Source: Pseudomonas sp. Au-Pse12
GTDB lineage: Bacteria; Pseudomonadota; Gammaproteobacteria; Pseudomonadales; Pseudomonadaceae
Assembly (NCBI RefSeq): GCF_021341665.1
Contig: NZ_JAJTTH010000006.1
Coordinates: forward strand, 186,001 to 250,000
Direction: 5' to 3'
Length of the DNA stretch: 64,000 nucleotides
Shown: positions 43,543-52,182 of the stretch, one piece after another
Position numbering within the stretch: position 1 is the first letter of the stretch
Layout of the letters: each line of letters opens with the position of its first letter
Translations under genes and position numbers: made by a program
The notes under the pieces: generated by a model
Database searches by the model: none
What the model was told of the DNA's origin: nothing
The model's input: only the letters and a program-made list of their open reading frames with translations

Positions 43543-43558
43543 TGGCAAGTTCCCTGCA
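43543..43558 (+). promoter_or_regulatory. candidate sigma-54 promoter of phaC1
   Basis: TGGCAAGTTCCCTGCA has GG and GC dinucleotides at exact -24/-12 spacing (TGGCA-N7-TGCA). It lies 124 bases upstream of phaC1. A sigma-54 type promoter upstream of phaC1 has been described for P. aeruginosa, which agrees with this. A short dyad GGCCA-ATGAA-TGGCC is just upstream (about 43487-43501). Confidence 0.5.
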
Positions 43559-43681
43559 GAGCTTTCGCAACAAAAAGCAGCGGTACGCAATCAACGGTCA
43601 CCCGAGCAGTAGTACCTGGCATCGTGCTGTGTGACTGCACAGCAGGTCCGGTACTCGTCTCAGGACAATGGAGCGTCGTAG

Positions 43682-45361
43682 ATGAGTAACAAGAATAACG
43701 ATGACCTGAAACGCCAAGCCTCGGAAAACACCCTGGGGCTCAATCCGGTCATCGGCTTGCGTAGAAAGGATCTGCTTACTTCTGCTCGAATGGTGCTTGC
43801 CCAGGCCATCAAACAACCTATCCACAGTGTCAAGCACGTCGCCCATTTCGGCCTTGAGCTGAAGAACGTGATATTCGGCCAATCGACCCTGCAGCCTGAG
43901 AGCGACGACCGTCGCTTCAACGACCCGGCGTGGAGCCAGAACCCGCTGTACAAACGCTATCTGCAAACCTACCTGGCGTGGCGCAAGGAACTCCACGAGT
44001 GGATCGGCGACAGCAACCTGTCCGACCAGGACATCAGCCGCGGGCACTTCGTGATCAACCTGATGACCGAAGCCATGGCCCCGACCAACAGCATGGCCAA
44101 CCCGGCTGCGGTCAAGCGCTTCTTCGAAACCGGCGGCAAGAGCCTGCTGGACGGCCTGTCCCACCTGGCCAAGGACCTGGTGCAGAACGGCGGCATGCCC
44201 AGCCAGGTCAACATGGACGCCTTCGAAGTCGGCAAGAACCTCGGCACCAGCGAAGGCGCGGTGGTGTTCCGCAATGATGTGCTGGAGCTGATCCAGTACC
44301 GGCCGATCACCGAGCAGGTGCATGAACGTCCGCTGCTGGTGGTACCGCCACAGATCAACAAGTTCTACGTGTTCGACCTCAGCCCGGACAAGAGCCTGGC
44401 GCGCTTCTGCCTGCGCAACAACGTGCAGACCTTCATCGTCAGCTGGCGCAACCCCACCAAGGCGCAGCGTGAGTGGGGCCTGTCCACCTACATCGAAGCC
44501 CTGAAGGAAGCCGTCGACGTGGTCACCGCGATCACCGGCAGCAAGGACGTGAACATGCTCGGTGCCTGCTCCGGCGGCATCACCTGCACCGCGCTGCTGG
44601 GCCACTACGCGGCGCTGGGGCAGAAGAAGGTCAATGCCCTGACCCTGCTGGTCAGCGTGCTCGACACCACCCTGGATACCCAGGTGGCGCTGTTCGTCGA
44701 CGAACAGACCCTGGAAGCCGCCAAGCGCCATTCCTATCAGGCGGGGGTCCTCGAAGGCCGCGACATGGCCAAGGTGTTCGCCTGGATGCGCCCCAACGAC
44801 CTGATCTGGAACTACTGGGTCAACAACTACCTGCTGGGCAACGAACCGCCGGTATTCGACATCCTGTTCTGGAACAACGACACCACCCGCCTGCCCGCGG
44901 CGTTCCACGGCGACCTGATCGAGATGTTCAAGAACAACCCATTGACCCGGGCCGATGCACTGGAAGTGTGCGGCACGCCGATCGACCTGAAGCAGGTGAC
45001 TGCCGATATCTTCTCCCTGGCCGGTACCAACGATCACATCACCCCGTGGAAGTCCTGCTACAAGTCGGCACAGCTGTTTGGCGGCAAGGTCGAGTTCGTG
45101 CTTTCCAGCAGCGGGCATATCCAGAGCATCCTGAACCCGCCCGGCAACCCCAAGGCGCGCTACATGACCAGCAGCGATATTCCGGCCTGCCCCGATCAGT
45201 GGCAGGAAAACTCGATCAAGCACACCGATTCCTGGTGGCTGCATTGGCAAGCCTGGCAGGCCGAGCGCTCAGGCGAGCTGAAACCGTCACCGACCATCCT
45301 GGGCAACAAGAAGTACCCAGCCGCCGAGGCAGCACCCGGGACCTACGTTCACGAGCGCTGA
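43682..45361 (+). CDS. phaC1: class II PHA synthase 1 (559 aa)
   Basis: Polymerises (R)-3-hydroxyacyl-CoA of medium chain length into polyhydroxyalkanoate on the granule surface. The lipase-like box GACSGG places the catalytic nucleophile at Cys296, and the acid and base are in TNDHITPW and SSSGHIQSILNPPGN. Length matches class II synthases. First gene of phaC1-phaZ-phaC2-phaD; the leader carries a sigma-54-like element and codons 3-5 a Crc-type motif, so nitrogen status and catabolite repression probably both control it. Confidence 0.98.
   Translation: MSNKNNDDLKRQASENTLGLNPVIGLRRKDLLTSARMVLAQAIKQPIHSVKHVAHFGLELKNVIFGQSTLQPESDDRRFNDPAWSQNPLYKRYLQTYLAWRKELHEWIGDSNLSDQDISRGHFVINLMTEAMAPTNSMANPAAVKRFFETGGKSLLDGLSHLAKDLVQNGGMPSQVNMDAFEVGKNLGTSEGAVVFRNDVLELIQYRPITEQVHERPLLVVPPQINKFYVFDLSPDKSLARFCLRNNVQTFIVSWRNPTKAQREWGLSTYIEALKEAVDVVTAITGSKDVNMLGACSGGITCTALLGHYAALGQKKVNALTLLVSVLDTTLDTQVALFVDEQTLEAAKRHSYQAGVLEGRDMAKVFAWMRPNDLIWNYWVNNYLLGNEPPVFDILFWNNDTTRLPAAFHGDLIEMFKNNPLTRADALEVCGTPIDLKQVTADIFSLAGTNDHITPWKSCYKSAQLFGGKVEFVLSSSGHIQSILNPPGNPKARYMTSSDIPACPDQWQENSIKHTDSWWLHWQAWQAERSGELKPSPTILGNKKYPAAEAAPGTYVHER
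43688..43695 (+). promoter_or_regulatory. Hfq/Crc catabolite-activity motif in the phaC1 start region
   Basis: AACAAGAA matches the AAnAAnAA target of the Hfq/Crc complex and sits 3 bases after the phaC1 start codon, followed by TAACGA. Crc is known to repress phaC1 translation in P. putida through such a site. Identification here rests on motif and position. Confidence 0.6.
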
Positions 45362-45378
45362 GTGCTGACCATCGACAC

Positions 45379-45462
45379 GGCGGCGCCAGGAGGCACCGCC
45401 AAGCCCTATTCTTGGTAAGAGGCTCGGCCTCAGAACATCTTCAAGGTGCCCGGGAAGGCACC
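45379..45462 (+). other. two hairpins in the phaC1-phaZ gap
   Basis: GGCGGCGCC (45379-45387) pairs with GGCACCGCC (45392-45400) with one mismatch, and GGTGCC (45445-45450) pairs exactly with GGCACC (45457-45462). Neither has a T-run. In the 130-base gap they may stabilise or partly terminate the phaC1 message. Confidence 0.45.
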
Positions 45463-45491
45463 TGCAACGGTTTAATTCACAGGGCTACGGC

Positions 45492-46352
45492 ATGCCACAC
45501 TCATTCATATTCCGCACCGTCGACCTGGATGGCCAGACCATCCGCACCGCGGTACGCCCAGGCAAGCCGCACTTGACGCCGCTGCTGATCTTCAACGGTA
45601 TCGGCGCCAACCTGGAGCTGGTGTTTCCGTTTGTCCAGGCCCTGGATCCAGACCTGGAAGTGATCGCCTTCGACGTTCCCGGTGTCGGAGGCTCCTCCAC
45701 CCCGAGCCGGCCCTACCGCTTTCCCGGGCTGGCCAAGCTGACCGCACGGATGCTCGACTACCTGGACTATGGCCAGGTCAACGCCGTGGGCGTGTCCTGG
45801 GGCGGAGCGCTGGCCCAGCAGTTCGCCTACGACTACCCCGAACGCTGCAAGAAGCTGGTGCTGGCGGCCACCGCCGCCGGGGCGTTCATGGTGCCGGGCA
45901 AACCCAAGGTGCTGTGGATGATGGCCAGCCCACGGCGCTATGTGCAGCCTTCCCATGTGATACGCATCGCGCCGCTGATCTATGGCGGCTCATTCCGGCG
46001 CGACCCGAGCCTGGCAGCGGAGCACGCGGCCAAGGTGCGCTCGGCCGGCAAGCTCGGCTACTACTGGCAGCTGTTCGCGGGCATGGGCTGGACCAGCATT
46101 CACTGGCTGCACAAGATCCACCAGCCGACCCTGGTGCTGGCCGGTGACGACGACCCGCTGATCCCCCTGATCAACATGCGCATGCTGGCCTGGCGGATAC
46201 CCAACGCCCAATTGCACATCATCGATGATGGCCATTTGTTCCTGATCACACGGGCCGAGGCCGTTGCCCCCATCATCATGAAGTTCCTCCAGGAAGAACG
46301 GCAGCGTGCGGTGATGCACCCCCATCCACTGCCTTCGCACCCAACGAAGTAA
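45492..46352 (+). CDS. phaZ: intracellular PHA depolymerase (286 aa)
   Basis: Alpha/beta-hydrolase with the nucleophile elbow GVSWGGALAQQ (Ser in GxSxGG), the oxyanion loop LIFNGIGANLELVFPF, Asp in AGDDDPLIPL and His in DDGHLFL. It mobilises medium-chain PHA from granules. It lies between the two synthase genes, as in all class II clusters. The start at ATG 45492 is the only good one; the ribosome site is weak (AGGG). Confidence 0.97.
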   Translation: MPHSFIFRTVDLDGQTIRTAVRPGKPHLTPLLIFNGIGANLELVFPFVQALDPDLEVIAFDVPGVGGSSTPSRPYRFPGLAKLTARMLDYLDYGQVNAVGVSWGGALAQQFAYDYPERCKKLVLAATAAGAFMVPGKPKVLWMMASPRRYVQPSHVIRIAPLIYGGSFRRDPSLAAEHAAKVRSAGKLGYYWQLFAGMGWTSIHWLHKIHQPTLVLAGDDDPLIPLINMRMLAWRIPNAQLHIIDDGHLFLITRAEAVAPIIMKFLQEERQRAVMHPHPLPSHPTK

Positions 46353-46460
46353 AAGAACTCTGTCGACAGGATCGTCGCGCGCAAGAAAGGCCAGGACCGA
46401 CTATGTTGTCTGTCTTGGATTGGTCTGCTTGTTAGTGGCTTGACGAAGGAGTGTTGACTC

Positions 46461-48143
46461 ATGCAAGACAAACCTGCGACGGGCTCGTTGCCCTCACCCG
46501 CCGCGTATATCAATGCGCAGAGCGCGATCACCGGTCTGCGCGGCCGGGACCTGTTCTCCACCTTACGCAGCCTGGCAGCCCACAGCCTGCGCAACCCGTT
46601 GCACAGTGCCCGGCATACCCTGGCGTTGAGCAGCCAGCTGGGGCGCGTGCTACTGGGGGATACCCTGCACAAGACCAACCCCAAGGACACCCGTTTTGCC
46701 GACCCGGCCTGGAGCCTCAACCCCTTTTACAAACGAGGCTTGCAGGCGTACCTGAGCTGGCAGAAACAGGTCCGCCACTGGATCGACGACAGCGGCATGA
46801 GCGAAGACGACAAGGCCCGTGCACACTTTGCCTTTTCCCTGCTCAATGACGCCGTCGCGCCCTCCAACACCTTGCTCAACCCCCTGGCCCTCAAGGAGAT
46901 CTTCAACACCGGGGGCAACAGCGTGGTGCGTGGCATCGGCAACTTGCTGAATGACTTGCTGCACAACAACGGGCTGCCCAGCCAGGTGACCAAGCACGCC
47001 TTCGAAGTCGGCAAGAACCTGGCCGTCACTCAAGGTTCGGTGGTGTTTCGCAGCGAGCTGCTGGAGCTGATCCAGTACAGCCCCATGAGTGAAAAGCAGT
47101 ACGCCAAGCCGCTGCTGATCGTGCCGCCGCAAATCAACAAGTACTACATCTTCGACCTGAGTCCGGCCAACAGCTTCGTCCAGCACGCGCTGAAGAATGG
47201 CCTGCAGGTCTTCATGATCAGCTGGCGCAACCCGGATGTGCGGCACCGTGAATGGGGCTTGTCGACCTACGTCGAGGCGGTCGAGGAGGCGCTGAATGTC
47301 ACCCGGGCGATCAGCGGCAGTCGCGAAGCCAACCTGGTGGGCGCCTGTGCCGGCGGCCTGACCATTGCGGCCCTGCAAGGCCACCTGCAGGCCAAGCGCC
47401 AACTGCGCCGGGTGTCCAGCGCGACTTATCTGGTGAGCCTGCTGGACAGCCAGATGGACAGCCCGGCAACGCTGTTCGCCGACGAAAAGACCCTGGAGGC
47501 GGCCAAGCGTCGCTCCTATCAGCAAGGGGTGCTGGACGGTCGCGACATGGCCAAGGTGTTCGCCTGGATGCGCCCCAACGACCTGATCTGGAACTACTGG
47601 ATCAACAACTACCTGCTGGGCAAGGAGCCGCCAGTCTTCGACATTCTCTACTGGAACAACGACAGCACTCGCTTGCCGGCCGCGCTGCACGGTGACCTGC
47701 TGGATTTCTTCAAGCACAACCCGCTAAGCCACGAAGGCGGGCTGGAAGTCTGCGGCACACCGATCGACCTGCAGAAAGTCACGGTGGACAGTTTCAGCGT
47801 GGCCGGAATCAACGACCACATCACGCCCTGGGACGCGGTCTATCGCTCGACCCTGCTGCTGGGCGGCGAGCGGCGCTTCGTGCTGTCCAACAGCGGGCAT
47901 GTGCAGAGCATCCTCAACCCGCCGAGCAACCCCAAGGCCAACTATGTGGAGAACCGCAAGCTCAGCAGCGATCCCCGGGCCTGGTACTACGATGCGGAGC
48001 ACGTCGACGGCAGTTGGTGGAGCCAATGGCTGACCTGGGTCCAGGAACGCTCCGGAGCGCAGCGGGAAACCCTGACCACCCTCGGCAACCAGAACTACCC
48101 ACCGATGGAGGATGCCCCCGGCACCTACGTGCGCGTGCGCTGA
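46461..48143 (+). CDS. phaC2: class II PHA synthase 2 (560 aa)
   Basis: Paralogue of PhaC1 with the same length and layout. The box is GACAGG with catalytic Cys296, identical in position to PhaC1, and INDHITPW and NSGHVQSILNPPSN hold the acid and base. GAAGGAG precedes the ATG. It probably differs in substrate preference or expression from PhaC1. A 108-base gap separates it from phaZ. Confidence 0.98.
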   Translation: MQDKPATGSLPSPAAYINAQSAITGLRGRDLFSTLRSLAAHSLRNPLHSARHTLALSSQLGRVLLGDTLHKTNPKDTRFADPAWSLNPFYKRGLQAYLSWQKQVRHWIDDSGMSEDDKARAHFAFSLLNDAVAPSNTLLNPLALKEIFNTGGNSVVRGIGNLLNDLLHNNGLPSQVTKHAFEVGKNLAVTQGSVVFRSELLELIQYSPMSEKQYAKPLLIVPPQINKYYIFDLSPANSFVQHALKNGLQVFMISWRNPDVRHREWGLSTYVEAVEEALNVTRAISGSREANLVGACAGGLTIAALQGHLQAKRQLRRVSSATYLVSLLDSQMDSPATLFADEKTLEAAKRRSYQQGVLDGRDMAKVFAWMRPNDLIWNYWINNYLLGKEPPVFDILYWNNDSTRLPAALHGDLLDFFKHNPLSHEGGLEVCGTPIDLQKVTVDSFSVAGINDHITPWDAVYRSTLLLGGERRFVLSNSGHVQSILNPPSNPKANYVENRKLSSDPRAWYYDAEHVDGSWWSQWLTWVQERSGAQRETLTTLGNQNYPPMEDAPGTYVRVR

Positions 48144-48155
48144 AAACACTTTGCA

Positions 48156-48180
48156 GCACGACTCCATGCCGGAGTCGTGC
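48156..48180 (+). promoter_or_regulatory. perfect 10-bp hairpin between phaC2 and phaD
   Basis: GCACGACTCC (48156-48165) and GGAGTCGTGC (48171-48180) pair exactly across ATGCC. It begins 12 bases after the phaC2 stop and ends 27 bases before the phaD start; no T-run follows. It may be a stabiliser, a weak terminator, or a dyad bound by a regulator such as PhaD. Confidence 0.5.
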
Positions 48181-48207
48181 CCTTCAATGGACCGACAAGA
48201 AATCAGG

Positions 48208-48828
48208 ATGAAAACCCGCGATCGGATACTCGAATGTGCCCTGCAACTGTTCAACCAGAAGGGCGAGCCCAATGTCTCGACCATGGAGGTGGCCAACGAG
48301 ATGGGCATCAGCCCCGGCAACCTCTATTACCACTTCCACGGCAAGGAACCGCTGGTGCTCGGCCTGTTCGAGCGCTTTCAGAACGAGCTGACGCCGCTGC
48401 TGGATCCACCGCCCGACGTCCAGCTGGCAGCGGAAGACTACTGGCTGTTCCTGCACCTGATCGTCGAACGCCTGGCCCACTACCGCTTTCTGTTCCAGGA
48501 CCTGTCGAACCTGGCCGGACGCCTGCCGAAACTGGCCAAGGGCATTCGCAACCTGCTCAATGCCTTGAAGCGCACCCTGGCCTCCTTGCTGGCCCGGCTC
48601 AAGGCCCAGGGGCAACTGGTCAGCGGCACTCAGGCCCTGGGGCAGCTGGTGGAACAGATCACCATGACCCTGCTGTTCTCCCTGGATTACCAGCGGATAC
48701 TCGATCGCGAAGGCGAGGTCCGCCTGGTGGTCTACCAGATCATGATGCTGGTGGCGCCGCACCTGCTGCCACCCGCGAAGATGGCCACCGAACAGCTGGC
48801 GCTGCGCTACCTGGATGAGCAGGGGTAA
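48208..48828 (+). CDS. phaD: TetR-family regulator of PHA genes (206 aa)
   Basis: MKTRDRILECALQLFNQKGE begins the TetR helix-turn-helix, which continues with VANEMGISPGNLYYHFHGKE. The C-terminal ligand domain is all-helical. PhaD activates phaC1 and phaI-phaF in pseudomonads, probably responding to an acyl-CoA. ATG at 48208 fits the family; ATG at 48187 (7 residues longer) is possible. Convergent with phaF, with a terminator between. Confidence 0.95.
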   Translation: MKTRDRILECALQLFNQKGEPNVSTMEVANEMGISPGNLYYHFHGKEPLVLGLFERFQNELTPLLDPPPDVQLAAEDYWLFLHLIVERLAHYRFLFQDLSNLAGRLPKLAKGIRNLLNALKRTLASLLARLKAQGQLVSGTQALGQLVEQITMTLLFSLDYQRILDREGEVRLVVYQIMMLVAPHLLPPAKMATEQLALRYLDEQG

Positions 48829-48853
48829 GCGGAATCAGCGAATGCGGCCCATG

Positions 48854-48884
48854 AAAAACGCCCGGTCTTTACAGGCCGGGCGTT
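48854..48884 (-). terminator. phaIF transcription terminator
   Basis: AACGCCCGG (48857-48865) pairs with CCGGGCGTT (48876-48884). On the minus strand the stem is followed by TTTTT, so it terminates the phaI-phaF transcript coming from the right. On the plus strand no T-run follows. Confidence 0.8.
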
Positions 48885-48901
48885 GTGTATTCCTGAGGCA
48901 A

Positions 48902-49726
48902 TCAGGACTGGCTGCTGGGCGTCGCTGGAGCTGGCGCGGCAGTCGGGGTTGCAACAGGGCTTGGCGCCACGGCGGAGTTCGCCGAACTGGCCGGTGCAGC
49001 AGCTGCAGGTTTTGCCGCAACAGCAGGCTTGGCGGCAGCAGGCTTCTTGGCCACTGGCTTTTTCGCTGCCGCAGGCTTGGCCGCGGGTTTCGCAGCTGGC
49101 TTGGCCGCTGCGGTCTTTACCGCCGGCTTGGCGGCGGGCTTGGCCGCAGGTTTAGCTGCGGGTTTGGCCGCAACAGGCTTGGCAGCCGGTTTGGCGGCAG
49201 GCTTGGCAGCGGCCGTTTTCGCTGCTGGCTTGGCAGCGGCCTTGGCGACAGGTTTAGCCGTAGGCTTGGCCAGCGGTTTGGCGGCAGCGGCTTTCGCTGC
49301 AACCGGCGCAACCTTGGCACCTGTGAGTTTTTCAATCTGCTTGGTCAGGGTGTCGACCTTTTCATGCAGGGCCTTGACCTCGTTGCGGCTCGGTACGCCC
49401 AAACGCGAGATGGCACTGTTCAAGCGCTTGTCGAAAGCACCTTCCAGCTCATCCCACTTGCCCAGAGCGCGGTCCTTGACGTCACTGATGCGCGACTTGG
49501 CCGAACTTGCGGAATCTTTGGCCGCATCAACTTTCTTGCCAACTACGCTCTTGGTCAGTTTCTCGGCTTTCTCGCCATCTTTGACCAGTGTCTCGAAAAG
49601 CTTGCTGCCGTCAGAGTCGATTTTCGAGTACACGCCTAAACCAGCAAGCCAAATTTTACGGGAGTACTCTTCGACTTTCCCGATCCACGAGCTGCCTTCT
49701 TTTTCAGTATTCTTTTTACCAGCCAT
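48902..49726 (-). CDS. phaF: PHA granule-associated protein PhaF, phasin with histone-like tail (274 aa)
   Basis: The start is ATG 49726 (MAGKKNTEKEGSSWIGKVEE) with AAGGAG overlapping the phaI stop codon. The N-terminal half is the phasin domain with an amphipathic helix and a short coiled coil (VKALHEKVDTLTKQIEKLTG). The C-terminal half, from about residue 148, is dominated by KPAAKPAA-type repeats like histone H1 and binds DNA non-specifically. It coats PHA granules and helps segregate them with the nucleoid. Confidence 0.97.
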   Translation of the reverse strand: MAGKKNTEKEGSSWIGKVEEYSRKIWLAGLGVYSKIDSDGSKLFETLVKDGEKAEKLTKSVVGKKVDAAKDSASSAKSRISDVKDRALGKWDELEGAFDKRLNSAISRLGVPSRNEVKALHEKVDTLTKQIEKLTGAKVAPVAAKAAAAKPLAKPTAKPVAKAAAKPAAKTAAAKPAAKPAAKPVAAKPAAKPAAKPAAKPAVKTAAAKPAAKPAAKPAAAKKPVAKKPAAAKPAVAAKPAAAAPASSANSAVAPSPVATPTAAPAPATPSSQS

Positions 49727-49736
49727 CCCGTTCTCC

Positions 49737-50159
49737 TTAATGTTTACGCGCGACACGTTCGAGCAACGCCGTCAGCTCATCGAGCTTAGCAGAGAGTGTC
49801 TCAACGTCATGTTTAGACGGAATGCCGATACGATTCAAGGCACTGGCGACGCGCGTGTCAAAAGCCTTCTCGACCTTGTCCAGTTGCACTTCGACTTTGC
49901 CTTTAAGAGTACTGACATCCCCTTTAACGCTATCAATCTGACTGTTGGCGGCTTCAAGTTGTTCAGTGACAACTTTTTTGCCTTTCTTTTCAACGGATTG
50001 ACCCGCCTTGATCAACTCTTGAAAGTACTCGCTGCCTTCCTGACCCACTTTGGCGTAGGCACCCAGGCCTGCCAGCCAGATCTTGCGGGCATAGGATTTG
50101 ACTTCACTCAGAGCAGTCGATTGGGCATCAACCTTTTTCTTCAGAATTACTTTGGCCAT
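49737..50159 (-). CDS. phaI: PHA granule-associated phasin PhaI (140 aa)
   Basis: MAKVILKKKVDAQSTALSEV starts the phasin domain, homologous to the N-terminal half of PhaF (shared KIWLAGLGAYAKVGQEGSEY segment) but without the lysine/alanine-rich tail. It coats medium-chain PHA granules. It is co-transcribed with phaF: the phaI stop codon overlaps the phaF Shine-Dalgarno. A REPIN lies upstream, between it and the small PHA-system gene. Confidence 0.97.
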   Translation of the reverse strand: MAKVILKKKVDAQSTALSEVKSYARKIWLAGLGAYAKVGQEGSEYFQELIKAGQSVEKKGKKVVTEQLEAANSQIDSVKGDVSTLKGKVEVQLDKVEKAFDTRVASALNRIGIPSKHDVETLSAKLDELTALLERVARKH

Positions 50160-50270
50160 GGTGCACCTCACGCGCAGAAGGTTTGAGGAACTGCCCTCGG
50201 AACGAGGACCTGAGGCACAACCTAGAGAGAAAAATTAGAATCGGCACCCTAACAAATGTCATCAATTCAT

Positions 50271-50350
50271 GTAGGAGCCGGCTCGCCGGCAAGGCGCTTT
50301 GCCTGGCACCGTTGCAGTGCCTGCGAGTCGCCGGCAAGCCGGCTCCTGCG
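50271..50350. repeat. REPIN upstream of phaI
   Basis: GTAGGAGCCGGCTCGCCGGC at 50271-50290 and the inverted CGCCGGCAAGCCGGCTCCTG at 50329-50348 form a pair, with an additional inner dyad AAGGCGC/GCGCCTT-like in the 38-base spacer. Subtype GCCGGC. It sits between the phaI promoter region and the 3' end of the next gene. Confidence 0.85.
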
Positions 50351-50357
50351 GGCCAGA

Positions 50358-50633
50358 TCAGGCCAGGGCCTTGTCCAGGGCCTTTTCGATTTCCGACTTG
50401 ATGGTGCCGCTCATGGCCGACATCAACATTCCCAGTTCCACGTCGACGCGAATCGACTCTTCGCCCACATGCACCGCGCCTTTGACCCCGGAGCGCTTGA
50501 GGTTCAGCGTATCGCCTGCCCACTGCGGCTCCAGGCCATATTGATCGGCGAGCTTCTGCGCCAGTTTGTCGGCCTTTTCACGGGCTGCCTGCTTACCCAG
50601 GCCATGGGCACGTTCAACACTAATACGGGCCAT
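50358..50633 (-). CDS. PHA-system small protein (PHA_gran_rgn family, 91 aa)
   Basis: A compact charged protein, MARISVERAHGLGKQAAREK, then WAGDTLNLKRSGVKGAVHVG and SIRVDVELGMLMSAMSGTIK. It matches the short family found next to phaI/phaF in pseudomonads and labelled polyhydroxyalkanoic acid system or granule region protein. No transmembrane segment or enzyme motif. A role at the granule is inferred from location only. Confidence 0.85.
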   Translation of the reverse strand: MARISVERAHGLGKQAAREKADKLAQKLADQYGLEPQWAGDTLNLKRSGVKGAVHVGEESIRVDVELGMLMSAMSGTIKSEIEKALDKALA

Positions 50634-50788
50634 TGAAGGACTCCTGCTGTTTCCGGACTTGCCTGAAGCATCTTGACCCTGCGTGCGTCAAAACGTCCCG
50701 GCGGATCGCTATCTTACATTCAGCCTTGCCAAGACAAAGACCGCCACCGGCATTAGAATGTCGCGCATTCTCTTTTGGTGACAGCGAT

Positions 50789-51559
50789 ATGACTGATCAG
50801 CGCAAAGGCAGCGATGCCGAACCCACCACTCACTTCGGCTTCAAGAATGTTCCTGAAAGCCAGAAAGCGGAAAAAGTCGCTGAGGTGTTCCACTCGGTAG
50901 CGGCCAAGTACGACTTGATGAACGACGTGCTGTCCGGTGGCATGCACCGTCTGTGGAAACGCTTCACGATCGAGCTGTCCGGCGTGCGCGCCGGCAACCG
51001 CGTGCTGGACATCGCCGGTGGCACTGGCGACCTGACCAAGCGTTTCTCGCACCTGGTCGGCCCGACCGGCCAAGTGGTGCTGGCCGACATCAACGAATCC
51101 ATGCTCAAGGTCGGTCGTGACCGCCTGCTGGACCTGGGTGTGGCCGGCAATGTCGAATTCGTCCAGGCCGATGCGGAAAAACTGCCATTCCCGGACAACC
51201 ATTTCGACTGCGTGACCATCGCCTTCGGCCTGCGCAACGTGACCCACAAGGAAGACGCCCTGCGCTCCATGCTGCGGGTGCTCAAGCCAGGTGGCCGCCT
51301 GTTGGTGCTGGAATTCTCCAAGCCGACCAACGCGCTGATGTCCAAGGTCTACGACGCCTATTCGTTCGCCTTCATGCCCCTGGCCGGCAAGCTGATCACC
51401 AACGACTCGGAAAGCTACCGCTACCTGGCCGAATCGATCCGCATGCACCCCAACCAGGAAACCCTGAAGTCGATGATGGTCGAGGCCGGCTTCGACCGCG
51501 TGACCTATCACAACATGACCGCAGGCATTGTCGCCCTGCACCGCGGCATCAAGCCCTGA
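50789..51559 (+). CDS. ubiE: ubiquinone/menaquinone C-methyltransferase UbiE (256 aa)
   Basis: The start is ATG 50789 (MTDQRKGSDAEPTTHFGFKN). KYDLMNDVLSGGMHRLWKR is the UbiE signature 1, VLDIAGGTGDLTKRF is SAM motif I, and the second signature RVLKPGGRLLVLEFSKP follows. It methylates the benzoquinone ring in ubiquinone synthesis. First gene of ubiE-ubiJ-ubiB; TGATG overlap with ubiJ. Confidence 0.98.
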   Translation: MTDQRKGSDAEPTTHFGFKNVPESQKAEKVAEVFHSVAAKYDLMNDVLSGGMHRLWKRFTIELSGVRAGNRVLDIAGGTGDLTKRFSHLVGPTGQVVLADINESMLKVGRDRLLDLGVAGNVEFVQADAEKLPFPDNHFDCVTIAFGLRNVTHKEDALRSMLRVLKPGGRLLVLEFSKPTNALMSKVYDAYSFAFMPLAGKLITNDSESYRYLAESIRMHPNQETLKSMMVEAGFDRVTYHNMTAGIVALHRGIKP

Positions 51560-52182
51560 TGTTGCTCAGCGGCCTGCTCGCCAGCGTCGAGACCGGCATC
51601 AATCGGGTGCTGCGCCTGGACAGCACGGCCCTGCCGCGCCTGCAGCACCTCAATGGCAAGGTGATCGCCGTGGATTGCCGCAGCCCGGCACTGCAGCTGT
51701 TCATCCTGCCCAGCGATGAAGGCCTGATGCTCGCCAGCCAGTGGGCCGCGGACCCGGACTGTACCCTGCGCGCGCCGGCATCGAGCCTGGCGCGCCTGGC
51801 CTTGAGCAAGGACAAGACCGCGGTCCTGCACAGCCCCGAAGTAGAGCTGGAAGGCGACAGCGGCGTGCTGCTGGACCTGGCGGCGATCCTCCAGGACCTG
51901 GAGCTGGACTGGGAATACGAACTCTCGCGCTGGCTGGGCCCGGTGGCCACCCAGCTGTTCAGTGGCCATGTGCGCAGCCGCGCCCGCTGGTATCAGCAAG
52001 GATTTGCCAGCCTCAACCAGAACCTCGCCGAATTCCTCGCCGAAGAATCGCGGACCCTGGTGGGTCAGCGCGAAGCTGAAGCGCGCTTTCGCGAGCTGGA
52101 TCAGGCCAAACTCGACCTGGAACGTCTCGAGGCGCGCTTCGAGCGCCTTTCCCGATCCCTTGACCCAAGCGATAACGCATGA
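51559..52182 (+). CDS. ubiJ: ubiquinone biosynthesis accessory factor UbiJ (207 aa)
   Basis: SCP2-type lipid-binding N-terminal domain (LNGKVIAVDCRSPALQLFIL) and a C-terminal helical part ending in a coiled coil (ELDQAKLDLERLEARFERLS). UbiJ with UbiK holds the hydrophobic intermediates in the soluble Ubi metabolon. It starts in the ubiE stop (TGATG) and overlaps ubiB by 4 bases, so the three are one operon. Confidence 0.93.
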   Translation: MLLSGLLASVETGINRVLRLDSTALPRLQHLNGKVIAVDCRSPALQLFILPSDEGLMLASQWAADPDCTLRAPASSLARLALSKDKTAVLHSPEVELEGDSGVLLDLAAILQDLELDWEYELSRWLGPVATQLFSGHVRSRARWYQQGFASLNQNLAEFLAEESRTLVGQREAEARFRELDQAKLDLERLEARFERLSRSLDPSDNA

